A stretch of 64,000 bases of DNA from Microbacterium sp. Root180 (GTDB lineage: Bacteria; Actinomycetota; Actinomycetes; Actinomycetales; Microbacteriaceae): the NCBI RefSeq assembly GCF_001428485.1, contig NZ_LMHS01000001.1, positions 558,404 through 622,403 of the forward strand, given 5' to 3'. Both the position numbers and the translations under genes were made by a program. Within the stretch, counting starts at the first letter, position 1. Each line of letters opens with the position of its first letter. Positions 1 to 8,312 of the stretch are shown piece after piece. The notes below the pieces were generated by a model. That model was not told the DNA's origin, searched no databases, and was given only the letters and a program-made list of their open reading frames with translations.

Positions 1-389
1 CCCTCGTCGCAGAGATGGGGTACTGGCGACTCTCGCGGCCCGCGACCGACGCCGATGCTGGGCCGGGCCTGCTGCCGCCCCTCGCCACCGCGCCGCCACG
101 CACCGCCGACGACGTGGAGCTGCTGCGCAATGCGGAAGGCGGCTTCGACATCGAGGTCGTCCTCGTCCACGCCGACGGCGTGAGCGAGCTCTACCTCGGA
201 CAGATCCGCGGCCCGCGCATCGACATCGCCACCGACGCAGTCGTGCGTCCTGCGGCCGCCAAGACCTACTCGGCCGCGACCCGGATGTACGGGCTCGTCG
301 ACGGACACCTGCTGTGGGCGTGGGACATGGCCGCGCTCGACGAGGAGCTCGGCGCACACGCGTCGGCTCGCCTCGCGAGGGCGGAATGA
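1..389 (+). CDS. Heme-binding beta-barrel (nitrobindin/FABP-like, DUF1794) protein, 5' partial
   Basis: The reading frame is open from the first base (first whole codon at 3), so the gene begins outside the window; the ATG at 15 is internal. The visible ~128 residues include GYWRLSRP near the left edge, LYLGQIRGPRIDIATDAV, and the end AATRMYGLVDGHLLWAWDM, which I recognise as the C-terminal two thirds of the actinobacterial FABP/nitrobindin-like family (M. tuberculosis Rv2717c type; family length about 160-200). Members are small cytosolic ten-stranded barrels that bind ferric heme through a late His; that His is not obvious in the visible tail, so binding is family inference. The stop overlaps the ATG of the next gene (ATGA), indicating translational coupling with ygfZ. 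Confidence 0.85.
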   Translation, partial: LVAEMGYWRLSRPATDADAGPGLLPPLATAPPRTADDVELLRNAEGGFDIEVVLVHADGVSELYLGQIRGPRIDIATDAVVRPAAAKTYSAATRMYGLVDGHLLWAWDMAALDEELGAHASARLARAE

Positions 390-1495
390 TGGACTCGCCG
401 TTCGCCGGGCTTCCGGCCGCCGTGGTCGACGAGACCGGACTGCAGCACCTCGGCAGCCCGCTCGCCGAGCAGCGATCCCTCGCCGCCGGCCGCGCCGTAG
501 TGCCGCTCGGTGACCGCACGGTCCTCGCCGTTCCCGGGGAGGACCGCCTCTCGTGGCTCGACTCGCTCACGTCGCAGGCGCTCGCCGCGCTCCCGCCGGG
601 AGTGAGCACCGAGCTGCTCGTGCTCGACCCGCAAGGTCACGTCGAGCATGCGGCATCCGTCATCGACGACGGCCAGACGACGTGGCTGATCGTCGATCGC
701 GCGGATGCCGAGGGGCTCCTGTCGTGGCTGCGCAAGATGCGGTTCCGCCTGCGGGTCGACCCCCGCGACGCCGGCGACGAGTTCGCCGTCATCGGCGGCA
801 CGGCGGCGGGCCTCGCCGCCGTCGATCCCGCCGTGCCCGCGGGCCTTCCTCTCGTGTGGATCGATCCGTGGCCCGACGTCGCGCCCGGCGGTCACGGGTA
901 CGCCGCCGTCGATCCGCATCCGGGCACGGAGCGCGACTGGGCCGAGGCGATCGTCACGCGCGAGGAGGAGCAGCGGATCGCGGATGCCGCCTCCCGCGGC
1001 GACCTCGCTCTCGCGGGCCTCGTCGCCGCCGACGCCCTGCGCATCGCCGCCTGGCGACCGCGGTGGTCGGCCGACGTCGACGAGCGTGCGCTCCCGCACG
1101 AGCTGGATTGGCTGCGCACGGCCGTGCACCTCAGCAAGGGGTGCTACCGCGGCCAGGAGACGGTGGCCAAGGTGCACAATCTCGGCCACCCGCCCCGGCG
1201 GCTCGTGGCGCTCCAGCTCGACGGCAGCTCGAGTGTTCTTCCCGCTCACGGGGCGACGGTGCGCGTCGGCGACGACGCGGTGGGTGCGGTGACGTCCGCC
1301 GCGCTGCACTTCGAGGAAGGTCCGATCGCGCTCGCGATCGTGCGGCGCTCGACTCCGATCGATGCGACCCTGCTCGTCGACACCGACGACGGACCGATCG
1401 CCGCGACGCAGGAGGTCGTGGTCCCGCCCGACGCGGGCGCGACAGCGAACATCCCCCGGATCACACGGCTTTCGCGACGCGCCTCCGCGCAGTGA
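386..1495 (+). CDS. ygfZ: CAF17-like 4Fe-4S cluster assembly protein YgfZ
   Basis: Folate-binding YgfZ/GcvT-fold protein of 369 residues that helps assemble or repair certain Fe-S enzymes. The diagnostic motif KGCYRGQE is present at about residues 249-256, with its Cys, followed by VAKVHNLGHPPRRL and a C-terminal beta-barrel. An upstream in-frame ATG at 314 exists, but I chose 386 because it overlaps the preceding stop (ATGATG) and sits just after a GAGGGCGG Shine-Dalgarno-like run; 389 is equally possible. The gene appears to be the second in an operon with the heme-barrel gene and is followed 25 bases later by the FUSC gene. Identification rests on the motif and length and is secure; the exact client enzymes cannot be inferred. 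Confidence 0.93.
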   Translation: MMDSPFAGLPAAVVDETGLQHLGSPLAEQRSLAAGRAVVPLGDRTVLAVPGEDRLSWLDSLTSQALAALPPGVSTELLVLDPQGHVEHAASVIDDGQTTWLIVDRADAEGLLSWLRKMRFRLRVDPRDAGDEFAVIGGTAAGLAAVDPAVPAGLPLVWIDPWPDVAPGGHGYAAVDPHPGTERDWAEAIVTREEEQRIADAASRGDLALAGLVAADALRIAAWRPRWSADVDERALPHELDWLRTAVHLSKGCYRGQETVAKVHNLGHPPRRLVALQLDGSSSVLPAHGATVRVGDDAVGAVTSAALHFEEGPIALAIVRRSTPIDATLLVDTDDGPIAATQEVVVPPDAGATANIPRITRLSRRASAQ

Positions 1496-1520
1496 CGACG
1501 GGCCGGGGGAGCGAAGGCTG

Positions 1521-2621
1521 ATGAGCGGTCCTCCCACGACCACGGCCATCCCCACGGGCTGGCGCGCCCGGCTCGACCCTCGCCCGGCGCTCGTGCGCCT
1601 GCGCGAGTCGGGCATCCCGATCATCCAGATCGTCGTCGCGGCGACCGGATCGTATGCCTTCGCGCACTACGCGCTCGGCCACCCGGCGCCTCTGCTGGCG
1701 GCGACCGTCACCGTGGGCAGCCTGGGCCTCGTGCGCGACGCACGGCCCCGCCGCGTGCTCGAGACCGTGCTCGGCATGCTGGTGGGCATCCTCATCGCCG
1801 AGCTGCTGCTGATCCTGACCGGCACCGGCTGGTGGCAGCTCGCTCTGGCGCTCGGACTCACGCTCGTCGTTGCGCGCCTGCTGTCCGCTCAGGCGGGCTT
1901 CGCCATCGCCGCCGCGATCCAGTCCCTCATCGTGATGGTGATCCCCGCGACGATGCCGTTCCTTCGCCTGATCGACGGGATCATCGGCGGCATCGCCGCC
2001 CTGCTCGTGACGGCGCTCATCCCCCGCAATCCGCTGCGAGACGCCCTCCGTGAGGGGCGGGCCGTCTTCGCGGCGGTCGACAAGGCGTCGGCGGCGCTCA
2101 CGCAGGCGCTGCGGCGCGGCGACCGACTGCGCGCGGAACGCGGCCTCGAGAGGGCCCGTGCGCTGCAGCCGCTGCTCGACGAGTGGGCATCCTCCCTCGA
2201 GTCGGGCCGCGCCATCGCCCGCATCTCGCCGTTCCTGCGCCGCCAGCGTTTCGAACTGGAGCGGCAGGAGCGCATCCGCGCCTCGACGGACCTCGCCACC
2301 CGCAACCTGCGCGTGGTCGCGCGTCGCGTCGTCTATCTGTGCGACGACGGGGTCAACCGTCCGGTCGCGGCCGACGTGCTGGCGGAGATCGTGCGGGGCG
2401 CCGGCTTCGTCTCGGACTCGCTCGACGACATCTCGCTCGAGCCCGCGGCGCGCGCGGCGATCTCCGCTGTCGTGTCGCGCCTCGACCCCGCCGCGCTCGT
2501 CCCCGGCGCGTCGCTGGGCGAGCAGAACCTGATCGCGGCGATGCGTCCACTCGTGGTCGACCTGCTCACCGCGACGGGCATGACCCCCGAGGACGCCCGC
2601 GCCGCCGTACCCCGCATCTGA
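1521..2621 (+). CDS. FUSC-family (aromatic acid exporter-like) membrane protein
   Basis: 366-residue protein. Residues about 30-180 are a string of hydrophobic segments (IIQIVVAATGSYAFAHYAL, LLAATVTVGSLGLV, VLGMLVGILIAELLLIL, LALALGLTLVVARLL and a Gly/Ala-rich pair), then a charged, probably helical cytoplasmic half rich in Arg, Leu and Glu. This layout fits half-length FUSC/ArAE proteins (DUF939-like), which are related to aromatic-acid efflux pumps. An open frame extends back to 1362, but the start at 1521 follows a GGGGGAG/GAAGG ribosome-binding region and removes an Arg-rich shadow of ygfZ. Substrate is unknown; transport itself is inference from the family. Confidence 0.75.
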   Translation: MSGPPTTTAIPTGWRARLDPRPALVRLRESGIPIIQIVVAATGSYAFAHYALGHPAPLLAATVTVGSLGLVRDARPRRVLETVLGMLVGILIAELLLILTGTGWWQLALALGLTLVVARLLSAQAGFAIAAAIQSLIVMVIPATMPFLRLIDGIIGGIAALLVTALIPRNPLRDALREGRAVFAAVDKASAALTQALRRGDRLRAERGLERARALQPLLDEWASSLESGRAIARISPFLRRQRFELERQERIRASTDLATRNLRVVARRVVYLCDDGVNRPVAADVLAEIVRGAGFVSDSLDDISLEPAARAAISAVVSRLDPAALVPGASLGEQNLIAAMRPLVVDLLTATGMTPEDARAAVPRI

Positions 2622-2646
2622 TCCGCGGCGGTTCGCCCGCGCCCGT

Positions 2647-3489
2647 CTAAAGGGGCGCCACGGCCTCCCACGGCAGCGTGAGCTCACCGAGTCGCCATCG
2701 CGACCGATCTCGGACCGGCCAGCCGGCGCGGCCGAGCGCTTCGAGCGCCACGCGCCAGCGCTCCACCGGGCCGAACGGCGACATCGCGGACGCTCGCTCC
2801 CACTCCGCGTCGAGCGCGTCGAGCAGCGCGTGCACGCGCTCGCCGGGGACGTTGCGGTGGATGAGCGCCTTGGGGAGCCGCTCCGCCGCGACGGACGGAT
2901 GCTCCAGCCCGGCCAGCCGCAGCGAGACGGTGAACGAGACCGGCGTGCCCGCGGCATCCAGCGCGATCCACGTCGCGATGCGACCGAGTTCGTCGCACGT
3001 CCCCTCGACGAGCAGCCCGCCGGGCGCGAGCCGCGCCGCCATCGATGTCCACGCCGCGGCCACCTCGGGTTCGTCGTACTGCCGCAGCACGTTGAAGGCG
3101 CGGATGACCGTCGGGCGCCGCCCGCCCGGAACCGGCACCTCGAAGCCGCCCAGGCCGAACGAGACCTTCGCGTCAGGCGCGAACGACGTCAGGCCGGCTC
3201 GCACCGCCGCCAGCTGCTCGTCGGCGCGGGCGACGCGAGCCGGGTCGATCTCGAGTCCTCGCACCTCGACATCGGGGCGCGTGCGCGCCAGGCGGGCCTG
3301 CAGCTCGAGCGCCGTGACGCCGCTCGCACCGTAGCCGAGATCGATCACGAGGGGATCGTCGGCCCGTCGCAGCGAGGGATGACGGGCGATCCAGCGGTCG
3401 ATCCGCCGCAGACGATTCGTGCCGGTCGTCCCGCGGGTGATCCGCCCGACCCTCGGAACGCGCGCGGCGGAGGAGCGAGCGGAGCCCAT
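2647..3489 (-). CDS. Class I SAM-dependent methyltransferase
   Basis: 280 residues. The Rossmann SAM-binding core is visible: [10 protein letters not shown] at about 48-57 (motif I, with Tyr for the usual first Cys/Gly), [11 protein letters not shown] (acidic end of strand 2) and a later [12 protein letters not shown] (post-motif strand 5). The N-terminus is basic. It is an actinobacterial methyltransferase of unknown substrate, neither a clear rRNA nor protein methylase. It is convergent with the FUSC gene (25 bases apart) and divergent from gpmA. CATCAT lies exactly six bases before the ATG on this strand, so it may be transcribed without a leader. Confidence 0.8.
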   Translation of the reverse strand: MGSARSSAARVPRVGRITRGTTGTNRLRRIDRWIARHPSLRRADDPLVIDLGYGASGVTALELQARLARTRPDVEVRGLEIDPARVARADEQLAAVRAGLTSFAPDAKVSFGLGGFEVPVPGGRRPTVIRAFNVLRQYDEPEVAAAWTSMAARLAPGGLLVEGTCDELGRIATWIALDAAGTPVSFTVSLRLAGLEHPSVAAERLPKALIHRNVPGERVHALLDALDAEWERASAMSPFGPVERWRVALEALGRAGWPVRDRSRWRLGELTLPWEAVAPL

Positions 3490-3539
3490 GTCCCCATGAT
3501 GCCAGCCGTCATCGACCGCAGTCGCTCGCAGGGCGCCGA

Positions 3540-3545
3540 TATCAT
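3540..3545 (+). promoter_or_regulatory. -10 box of gpmA (leaderless promoter)
   Basis: TATCAT matches the actinobacterial TANNNT -10 and is followed by exactly six bases (GGGCCC) and then the ATG of gpmA, so transcription should start at or next to the A of ATG. No Shine-Dalgarno sequence is present and no clear -35 is visible. Confidence 0.6.
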
Positions 3546-3551
3546 GGGCCC

Positions 3552-4301
3552 ATGACCGCGCCCTACACGCTGATCCTCCTCCGACACGGCCAGAGCGAGT
3601 GGAACAAGACCAACCAGTTCACGGGCTGGGTCGATGTCCGCCTCACCGAACAGGGCAAGGCCGAGGCCGCGCGCGGCGGCGAGCTGCTCGCCGAGTCCGG
3701 CATCCTTCCCGACGTCCTCCACACCTCGGTGCTCAGCCGCGCCATCCAGACGGCGAACATCGCCCTCGACAGCGCCGACCGCCTCTGGATCCCCGTGAAG
3801 CGCACGTGGCGCCTCAACGAGCGTCACTACGGCGCGCTGCAGGGCAAGGACAAGGCGCAGACGCTCGAGGAGTTCGGCAACGACCAGTTCATGCTGTGGC
3901 GCCGCTCGTTCGACGTCCCGCCGCCGCCGCTGCCCGCGGACGACCAGTACAGCCAGGTCGGAGACCCGCGGTACGCCGGAATCGACGGCGACGTGCCCGA
4001 CACCGAGTCGCTCGCGCTCGTCATCGACCGCATGCTGCCCTACTGGCACAGCGACATCGTGCCCGACCTCCAGGCCGGGAAGACAGTGCTCGTGACCGCT
4101 CACGGCAACTCTCTCCGCGGCCTGGTCAAGCACCTCGACGGCATCAGCGATGCCGACATCGCCGAGCTCAACATTCCGACCGGCATCCCGCTGGTCTATC
4201 GGCTCGACGAGAACCTCCGCCCGCTCGCACCCGGCGAGTACCTCGACCCCGAGGCGGCCGCCGCCGGCGCTGCCGCCGTCGCCGCGCAGGGCAAGAAGTA
4301 G
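3552..4301 (+). CDS. gpmA: 2,3-bisphosphoglycerate-dependent phosphoglycerate mutase
   Basis: Glycolytic/gluconeogenic enzyme interconverting 3- and 2-phosphoglycerate in the cytosol. 249 residues, the normal length for the dPGM family. The phosphohistidine motif LRHGQSEWN is at about residues 9-17; [17 protein letters not shown] and, near the C-terminus, [15 protein letters not shown] (second catalytic His) are intact. The Ala-rich tail ends in GKK. In mycobacteria gpm1 sits directly upstream of senX3-regX3; here phoU lies between, on the opposite strand. The mRNA is probably leaderless. A strong hairpin follows immediately. Confidence 0.97.
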   Translation: MTAPYTLILLRHGQSEWNKTNQFTGWVDVRLTEQGKAEAARGGELLAESGILPDVLHTSVLSRAIQTANIALDSADRLWIPVKRTWRLNERHYGALQGKDKAQTLEEFGNDQFMLWRRSFDVPPPPLPADDQYSQVGDPRYAGIDGDVPDTESLALVIDRMLPYWHSDIVPDLQAGKTVLVTAHGNSLRGLVKHLDGISDADIAELNIPTGIPLVYRLDENLRPLAPGEYLDPEAAAAGAAAVAAQGKK

Positions 4302-4309
4302 GTCGACGG

Positions 4310-4350
4310 CAAGAGACCGGATGCCCCTCCGCGGGGCATCCGGTCTCTTG
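4310..4350. terminator. Bidirectional terminator between gpmA and phoU
   Basis: Perfect 18-bp arms (4310-4327 and 4333-4350) around a 5-base loop, core GACCGGATGCCCC. It lies between two convergent genes, 9 bases after gpmA and 15 bases before the phoU stop, and can serve both. T-rich tails are weak, as is common in high-GC genomes. Confidence 0.85.
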
Positions 4351-4364
4351 CTGTGCGGCGCGAG

Positions 4365-5045
4365 CTAGAGCTGGGTCTGAACGATGTCCAGCGCGTCGGT
4401 CGCCGGCGTCCAATCGCCGGTGGAGAGGTAGGCGACCTTCTTCGCCACGGAGACCGCGTGGTCGGCGAAGCGCTCGTGGTAGCGGCTCGCGAGGGTCGCG
4501 TCCACGGTGGCGGATGCCTCGCCCTGCCAGCTGTCGCTGAGCACCTTCTCGAAGACCGACACGTGCAGGTCGTCGATCTCGTCGTCGGCGTTGCGGATGT
4601 GCTCGGTGAGGGCGAGGTCCTGCGTGCGGAGGAGCTCGGTGAGCTGGCGCGCCACCTCGACGTCGAGCTCGCCCATCTTCGTGAACGTGGACTTGAGGCC
4701 CTTGGGGATGGCGCGCTCGGGGAATCGCATGCGTGTGAGCTGGGCGATGTGCTCGGCGATGTCGCCCATGCGCTCGAGCGACGCGCTCATGCGCAGCGCG
4801 CTGACGACGATGCGCAGATCGCGGGCCACGGGCTGCTGGCGCGCGAGGATCTCGATGGCGAGCTCGTCGAGTGCGACGGCCTTCTCGTCGATGACGGCGT
4901 CGTTCTCGATGACCTCCTCGGCCAGCGAGACGTCGCTCGTGCTGAATGCGCGCGTCGCTTTGTCGATGGCGACCGTGACCAGCTCGGCGATCTCGACGAG
5001 ACGGCTCTGCACATCCTCGAGCGACTGGTGGAAGACTTCGCGCAT
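4365..5045 (-). CDS. phoU: Phosphate signalling complex protein PhoU
   Basis: 226 residues, typical length. All-helical protein with two PhoU repeats; the metal-binding repeat motifs appear as ASLERMGDIAEHIAQL in the first half and the degenerate YHERFADHAVSVAKKVAYL in the second. PhoU links the Pst phosphate transporter to the sensor kinase and dampens the phosphate-starvation response. It is divergent from senX3, and PHO-box-like repeats lie between the two. An AAAGG ribosome-binding site precedes the ATG. No pst genes are in the window. Called the PhoY type by mycobacterial analogy. Confidence 0.94.
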   Translation of the reverse strand: MREVFHQSLEDVQSRLVEIAELVTVAIDKATRAFSTSDVSLAEEVIENDAVIDEKAVALDELAIEILARQQPVARDLRIVVSALRMSASLERMGDIAEHIAQLTRMRFPERAIPKGLKSTFTKMGELDVEVARQLTELLRTQDLALTEHIRNADDEIDDLHVSVFEKVLSDSWQGEASATVDATLASRYHERFADHAVSVAKKVAYLSTGDWTPATDALDIVQTQL

Positions 5046-5105
5046 GACGCACCTTTCGTGACTCGGGCAGCACCTGCCACCTCGATCAGTGGCGATTGTC
5101 GCCAG

Positions 5106-5138
5106 CGAAGGTTAACGAACGGTGCCACCGCGGTGAAT
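5106..5138 (-). promoter_or_regulatory. PHO-box-like tandem 11-mers between phoU and senX3
   Basis: Read on the minus strand, three abutting 11-base units occur: ATTCACCGCGG, TGGCACCGTTC and GTTAACCTTCG. They resemble the actinobacterial PHO box unit GTTCACCCGGC, the binding site of PhoP/RegX3-type regulators. They sit about 60 bases upstream of the phoU ATG and 73 bases upstream of senX3, consistent with RegX3 control of both. The middle unit is a weak match. Confidence 0.55.
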
Positions 5139-5198
5139 AGTACCCGGCGCACCCGCGAGACTCCGGCCGTATGGCGGGCCGCGCTCCCGGGCTCCCTC

Positions 5199-5204
5199 TA
5201 CGCT
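5199..5204 (+). promoter_or_regulatory. -10 box of senX3 (leaderless promoter)
   Basis: TACGCT followed by six bases (GTCACC) and the senX3 ATG. No ribosome-binding site is visible, which supports a leaderless start at 5211 and argues against upstream starts. Confidence 0.55.
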
Positions 5205-5210
5205 GTCACC

Positions 5211-6431
5211 ATGGATACGACGCAGCTTGCGCTGCTCGCCCTCCTCGCCGGCGTCATCATCGGGGGCTCCGTCTCCGCGGTCATCGTCACCTCCCTGCGA
5301 GCGCGCGATCGTGCCCGTGTGGAGACCTCGCTGGCCATTCCCGAGGGGGTGCGCGAGGTGCTGCACGGCATGGATGACGCCGCGGTGGTCATCGACGCCT
5401 CGTTCACGGTGCTCGCCGCCTCGGCGCCCGCCGCCCCCTTCCACTTCGTCGAGGGGCGCTCGGTACCCGCCGACGAACTGCGCGGCGTCGCCCGCGCCGC
5501 CCGCGGCGCCACCGGGGCCGCCACCGAGACGATCCGGCTGCGGCGAGGCGCTCCGCCGGCGGAACCGCGCCTGGTCATCGTGCGGGCGACGCGCATCTCG
5601 CCGCGGCTCACGCTTCTCGTGCTGCGCGACATCACCGAGCGCGAGCGCGTCGAGCAGATGCGCCGCGACTTCGTCGCCAACACGAGCCACGAGCTCAAGA
5701 CCCCGGTGGGCGCGGTGAGCCTGCTCGCCGAGGCCATCGAATCGGCTGCCGACGATCCGCCTCAGGTGCGCATCTTCGCGGCGCGGCTCACGGCCGAGGC
5801 GAACCGTCTCGCCCTGCTGACCTCGCGCATCATGAACCTGTCCCGCCTGCAGTCCTCGGAGGACCTCACCGAGGAGCGCGACGTGTCGATCGACGAGGTG
5901 GTCGCCGCATCGCTGGACGCCCACGCGATCCAGGCGGACTCGGCCGGAGTCGAGGTGGTCCGGGGAGGCACGCGCGGGCTGTACGTGCGCGGCGACGCGC
6001 AGGTGCTGAGCGAGGCCGTCGGAAACCTCATCGCCAACGCGATCGCGTACTCGCCCCAGGGCTCCAGCGTCGGAGTGGGCGTCAAGCTCGTGGACGGCGT
6101 CGTCGAGATCGCCGTGACCGACCGCGGGATCGGCATCGCCGAAGGCGAGCAGGACCGCGTCTTCGAGCGGTTCTACCGCGCCGATCCGGCCCGAGCCCGC
6201 CGTACCGGCGGCAGCGGCCTGGGTCTGTCGATCGTCAAGCACGCGGTGCAGCGCCATGGCGGCGAGGTGCGCCTGTGGTCGCGCCCCGGTCGCGGATCGA
6301 CCTTCACCATCCGACTTCCCGGGACGGCCGCGCCGGTCGAGCGGGCCGCACCCAAGCGCGGCCGCAAGAAGAAGCGCGTCGCGGCCACCGAGGAACCCCG
6401 ACCCCTTCCCGTGAATGGAGAATCCGTATGA
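5211..6431 (+). CDS. senX3: SenX3-type sensor histidine kinase
   Basis: 406 residues. One N-terminal membrane segment (about 5-29), a PAS-like region (about 45-140, HGMDDAAVVIDASFTVLAAS), the HisKA box NTSHELKTPVGAVSLLAEAI with phospho-acceptor His160, then an HATPase domain with N box NLIANAIAYSP, DRGIGI and a GGSGLGLSIVKHAV G box. The C-terminus carries a basic tail, PKRGRKKKR. It senses phosphate limitation together with PhoU and phosphorylates RegX3. The 4-base ATGA overlap with regX3 implies coupling. The open frame runs back to 4353 through phoU, but the -10 at 5199 and the membrane segment fix the start at 5211. Confidence 0.92.
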   Translation: MDTTQLALLALLAGVIIGGSVSAVIVTSLRARDRARVETSLAIPEGVREVLHGMDDAAVVIDASFTVLAASAPAAPFHFVEGRSVPADELRGVARAARGATGAATETIRLRRGAPPAEPRLVIVRATRISPRLTLLVLRDITERERVEQMRRDFVANTSHELKTPVGAVSLLAEAIESAADDPPQVRIFAARLTAEANRLALLTSRIMNLSRLQSSEDLTEERDVSIDEVVAASLDAHAIQADSAGVEVVRGGTRGLYVRGDAQVLSEAVGNLIANAIAYSPQGSSVGVGVKLVDGVVEIAVTDRGIGIAEGEQDRVFERFYRADPARARRTGGSGLGLSIVKHAVQRHGGEVRLWSRPGRGSTFTIRLPGTAAPVERAAPKRGRKKKRVAATEEPRPLPVNGESV

Positions 6432-7111
6432 CCCGCGTTCTGATCGTCGAGGACGAGCCCGACCTCGCCGACCCGCTGGCCTACCTGCTGCGTCGGGAGG
6501 GATTCGAGGTCGACATCGCCGAGGACGGTCCCGCCGCGCTCGTGGCCTTCCGTGAGCGGGGCGCTGACATCGTGCTCCTCGATCTGATGCTGCCCGGCAT
6601 GCCGGGAACCGAGGTGTGCCGTCAGATCCGCGCCTCGTCGTCGGTCCCCGTCATCATGCTGACCGCCAAGGACTCCGAAGTGGACATCGTGGTGGGTCTC
6701 GAACTCGGAGCCGACGACTACGTGACCAAGCCGTACTCCGCCCGCGAGCTGCTCGCACGCATGCGCGCGGTGCTCCGGCGGTTCGCGCAGGTCGACGCCG
6801 ACCTCGACGACCGTGTGCTCGAAGGCGGACGCGTGGTGCTCGACATCGACCGCCACACCGTCGCTGTCGAAGGCTCGGAGATCAGCATGCCCCTCAAGGA
6901 ATTCGAGCTGCTCGAGGTGCTGATGCGCAACGCCGGGCGTGTGCTCACCCGCGGGCAGCTGATCGACCGCGTGTGGGGGAGCGACTACTTCGGTGACACC
7001 AAGACGCTCGACGTGCACATCAAGCGCATCCGCTCGCGCATCGAATCGAACCCGGGCGCTCCCGAGATGCTGGTGACGGTGCGCGGACTCGGCTACCGGT
7101 TCGAAGGCTGA
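6428..7111 (+). CDS. regX3: RegX3-type response regulator (OmpR/PhoB family)
   Basis: 227 residues. Receiver domain with acidic pocket EDEPD at 8-12, phospho-acceptor Asp52 (VLLDLMLPG), the switch Thr in MLTAKD and Lys in YVTKPYSARELLAR; then a winged-helix DNA-binding domain with VWGSDYFGDTKTLDVHIKRI and the end VRGLGYRFEG. In mycobacteria and streptomycetes this regulator activates pst, pho and alkaline phosphatase genes under phosphate starvation. It overlaps senX3 and is followed by a hairpin. Probable targets include the PHO-box-like sites at 5106-5138. Confidence 0.94.
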   Translation: MTRVLIVEDEPDLADPLAYLLRREGFEVDIAEDGPAALVAFRERGADIVLLDLMLPGMPGTEVCRQIRASSSVPVIMLTAKDSEVDIVVGLELGADDYVTKPYSARELLARMRAVLRRFAQVDADLDDRVLEGGRVVLDIDRHTVAVEGSEISMPLKEFELLEVLMRNAGRVLTRGQLIDRVWGSDYFGDTKTLDVHIKRIRSRIESNPGAPEMLVTVRGLGYRFEG

Positions 7112-7122
7112 GCCGAAACGAG

Positions 7123-7156
7123 AGAGCCCGCCTCGCGATCTGCGCGGGCGGGCTCT
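7123..7156. terminator. Terminator after regX3
   Basis: Ten-base arms AGAGCCCGCC (7123-7132) and GGCGGGCTCT (7147-7156) with a 14-base loop. It lies between convergent regX3 and the lipoprotein gene and can serve both. Confidence 0.75.
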
Positions 7157-7172
7157 TGCGTGCGGTCGGTCG

Positions 7173-7646
7173 TCAGGGGACGAGCGGCGCCAGGTAGGGG
7201 AGTGCGCCGTCGAGCACCGGCACGGAGATGAGCGTGCCGTTCTCGTCGCCCGACTGGAAGTAACCGGGGATGTCGGCACCGGGAGGGGTATCGAGGCCCT
7301 CGACGAGGATGGGGTCCTCGCCGTCGGCGCCGAGGCTGACCGTGGTGCGCGCGGGCACGCGCTGCGTGAGCGTGATCGTGTCGTCTCCCTCACCGAGCTC
7401 GACGCGCAGAGTGTGCGACTCGTCGGTGTCATTGACGATCGCGGCCACGAAGTTGCCCGTGTCGCCGTCGTCGGTGGCGACGATGTAGGCGTTGCGCACG
7501 TCGAGGGGGCCGGCGTCGTAGACGTTGACGCCCTCAGCCGCCGAGTACTCGATCGTCGTCGCCTGGGGCGAGATCATGCTGCAGCCCGTCGTGCCGAGAA
7601 CCAGAGCGGTTGCGACGGCGATCGACGCGAAGTGACGGGGTTTCAC
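7173..7646 (-). CDS. Small secreted lipoprotein, function unknown
   Basis: 157 residues from a GTG start. An N-terminal signal peptide with lipobox LGTTGC puts the lipidated Cys at residue 22. The mature part resembles an immunoglobulin-like beta sandwich (VVATDDGDTGNFVAAIVND, SHTLRVEL, a later GADGEDPILVEGL), acidic and lacking further Cys. Similar copper-chaperone-like or DNA-repair-linked lipoproteins occur in Microbacteriaceae, but I cannot assign a role. The ATG at 7682 would extend the frame, but it lies inside the TAGAAT -10 box; GTG 7646 follows GGGAGG at ideal spacing. Confidence 0.8.
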   Translation of the reverse strand: MKPRHFASIAVATALVLGTTGCSMISPQATTIEYSAAEGVNVYDAGPLDVRNAYIVATDDGDTGNFVAAIVNDTDESHTLRVELGEGDDTITLTQRVPARTTVSLGADGEDPILVEGLDTPPGADIPGYFQSGDENGTLISVPVLDGALPYLAPLVP

Positions 7647-7680
7647 GGGTCCTCCCAGGACGGATGACGGCTTCCTCAGC

Positions 7681-7686
7681 ATTCTA
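7681..7686 (-). promoter_or_regulatory. -10 box of the lipoprotein gene
   Basis: TAGAAT on the minus strand puts the transcript start near 7674, about 28 bases before the GTG at 7646 with its GGGAGG site. This rules out the ATG at 7682 as the start. Confidence 0.55.
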
Positions 7687-7759
7687 GGGGTTCGCCGCGA
7701 CCGCCGTGAGGTGCGTCGCCGGGCCGTGGGCGGCGAACCTTAGCGTATGTCGCCTGTGG

Positions 7760-7765
7760 TATCCT
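7760..7765 (+). promoter_or_regulatory. -10 box of carD
   Basis: TATCCT predicts a start near 7772 and a 5' leader of about 20 bases holding the GAAAGGA ribosome-binding site of carD. The -35 is unclear. Confidence 0.45.
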
Positions 7766-7791
7766 GGAGGTTGCCGAAAGGACATAACTCC

Positions 7792-8274
7792 ATGCTTTTT
7801 GAGGTTGGCGAGACGGTCGTTTACCCCCACCACGGCGCGGCAACGATCATCGAGGTCAAAGACCGGATCATCAAGGGCGAGACGAAGAAGTATCTCAAGC
7901 TCAACGTGACCCAGGGCGACCTCATCATCGAGGTCCCTGCAGAGAACGTCGATCTGGTCGGTGTCCGCGACGTCATCGGCAAGGAAGGCCTCGACAAGGT
8001 TTTCGAGGTGCTGCGCGCCCCCTTCACGGAAGAGCCCACGAACTGGTCGCGCCGCTACAAGGCGAACCTCGAGAAGCTCGCGTCCGGTGATGTCATCAAG
8101 GTGAGCGAGGTCGTGCGCGACCTGTGGCGCCGCGATCAGGACCGCGGTCTGTCGGCCGGTGAGAAGCGCATGCTCGCGAAGGCGAAGCAGATCCTCATCT
8201 CCGAGCTCGCACTCGCCGAGAAGACCGACGAGGAGAAGGCCGGCGTCATCCTCGATGAGGTCCTGGCCAGTTGA
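7792..8274 (+). CDS. carD: CarD-family RNA polymerase-binding transcription regulator
   Basis: 160 residues, usual length. The N-terminal RNA-polymerase-interacting (Tudor-like) domain begins [19 protein letters not shown]; the C-terminal helical DNA-binding domain carries the conserved Trp in [13 protein letters not shown] and the basic [12 protein letters not shown]. CarD stabilises the open promoter complex, notably at rRNA promoters. The start at 7792 follows GAAAGGA; an upstream in-frame GTG at 7747 would lie before the predicted transcript start. Neighbours carD-ispDF-cysS-rlmB match the mycobacterial order. Confidence 0.96.
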   Translation: MLFEVGETVVYPHHGAATIIEVKDRIIKGETKKYLKLNVTQGDLIIEVPAENVDLVGVRDVIGKEGLDKVFEVLRAPFTEEPTNWSRRYKANLEKLASGDVIKVSEVVRDLWRRDQDRGLSAGEKRMLAKAKQILISELALAEKTDEEKAGVILDEVLAS

Positions 8275-8300
8275 CGGCTGAGCGGGTGCAGCGCACCCGC

Positions 8301-8306
8301 TAGCGT
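8301..8306 (+). promoter_or_regulatory. -10 box of ispDF (leaderless promoter)
   Basis: TAGCGT, six bases (GGTCGC), then the GTG start at 8313. No ribosome-binding site. The preceding GCGGGTGCAGCGCACCCGC (8282-8300) is a hairpin that could also terminate carD transcripts. Confidence 0.6.
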
Positions 8307-8312
8307 GGTCGC

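Noticed and set aside
7647..7682. ATG 7682 as start of the lipoprotein gene
   Set aside because: It overlaps the TAGAAT -10 box and would put 12 extra residues before the signal peptide; GTG 7646 has a strong GGGAGG site.
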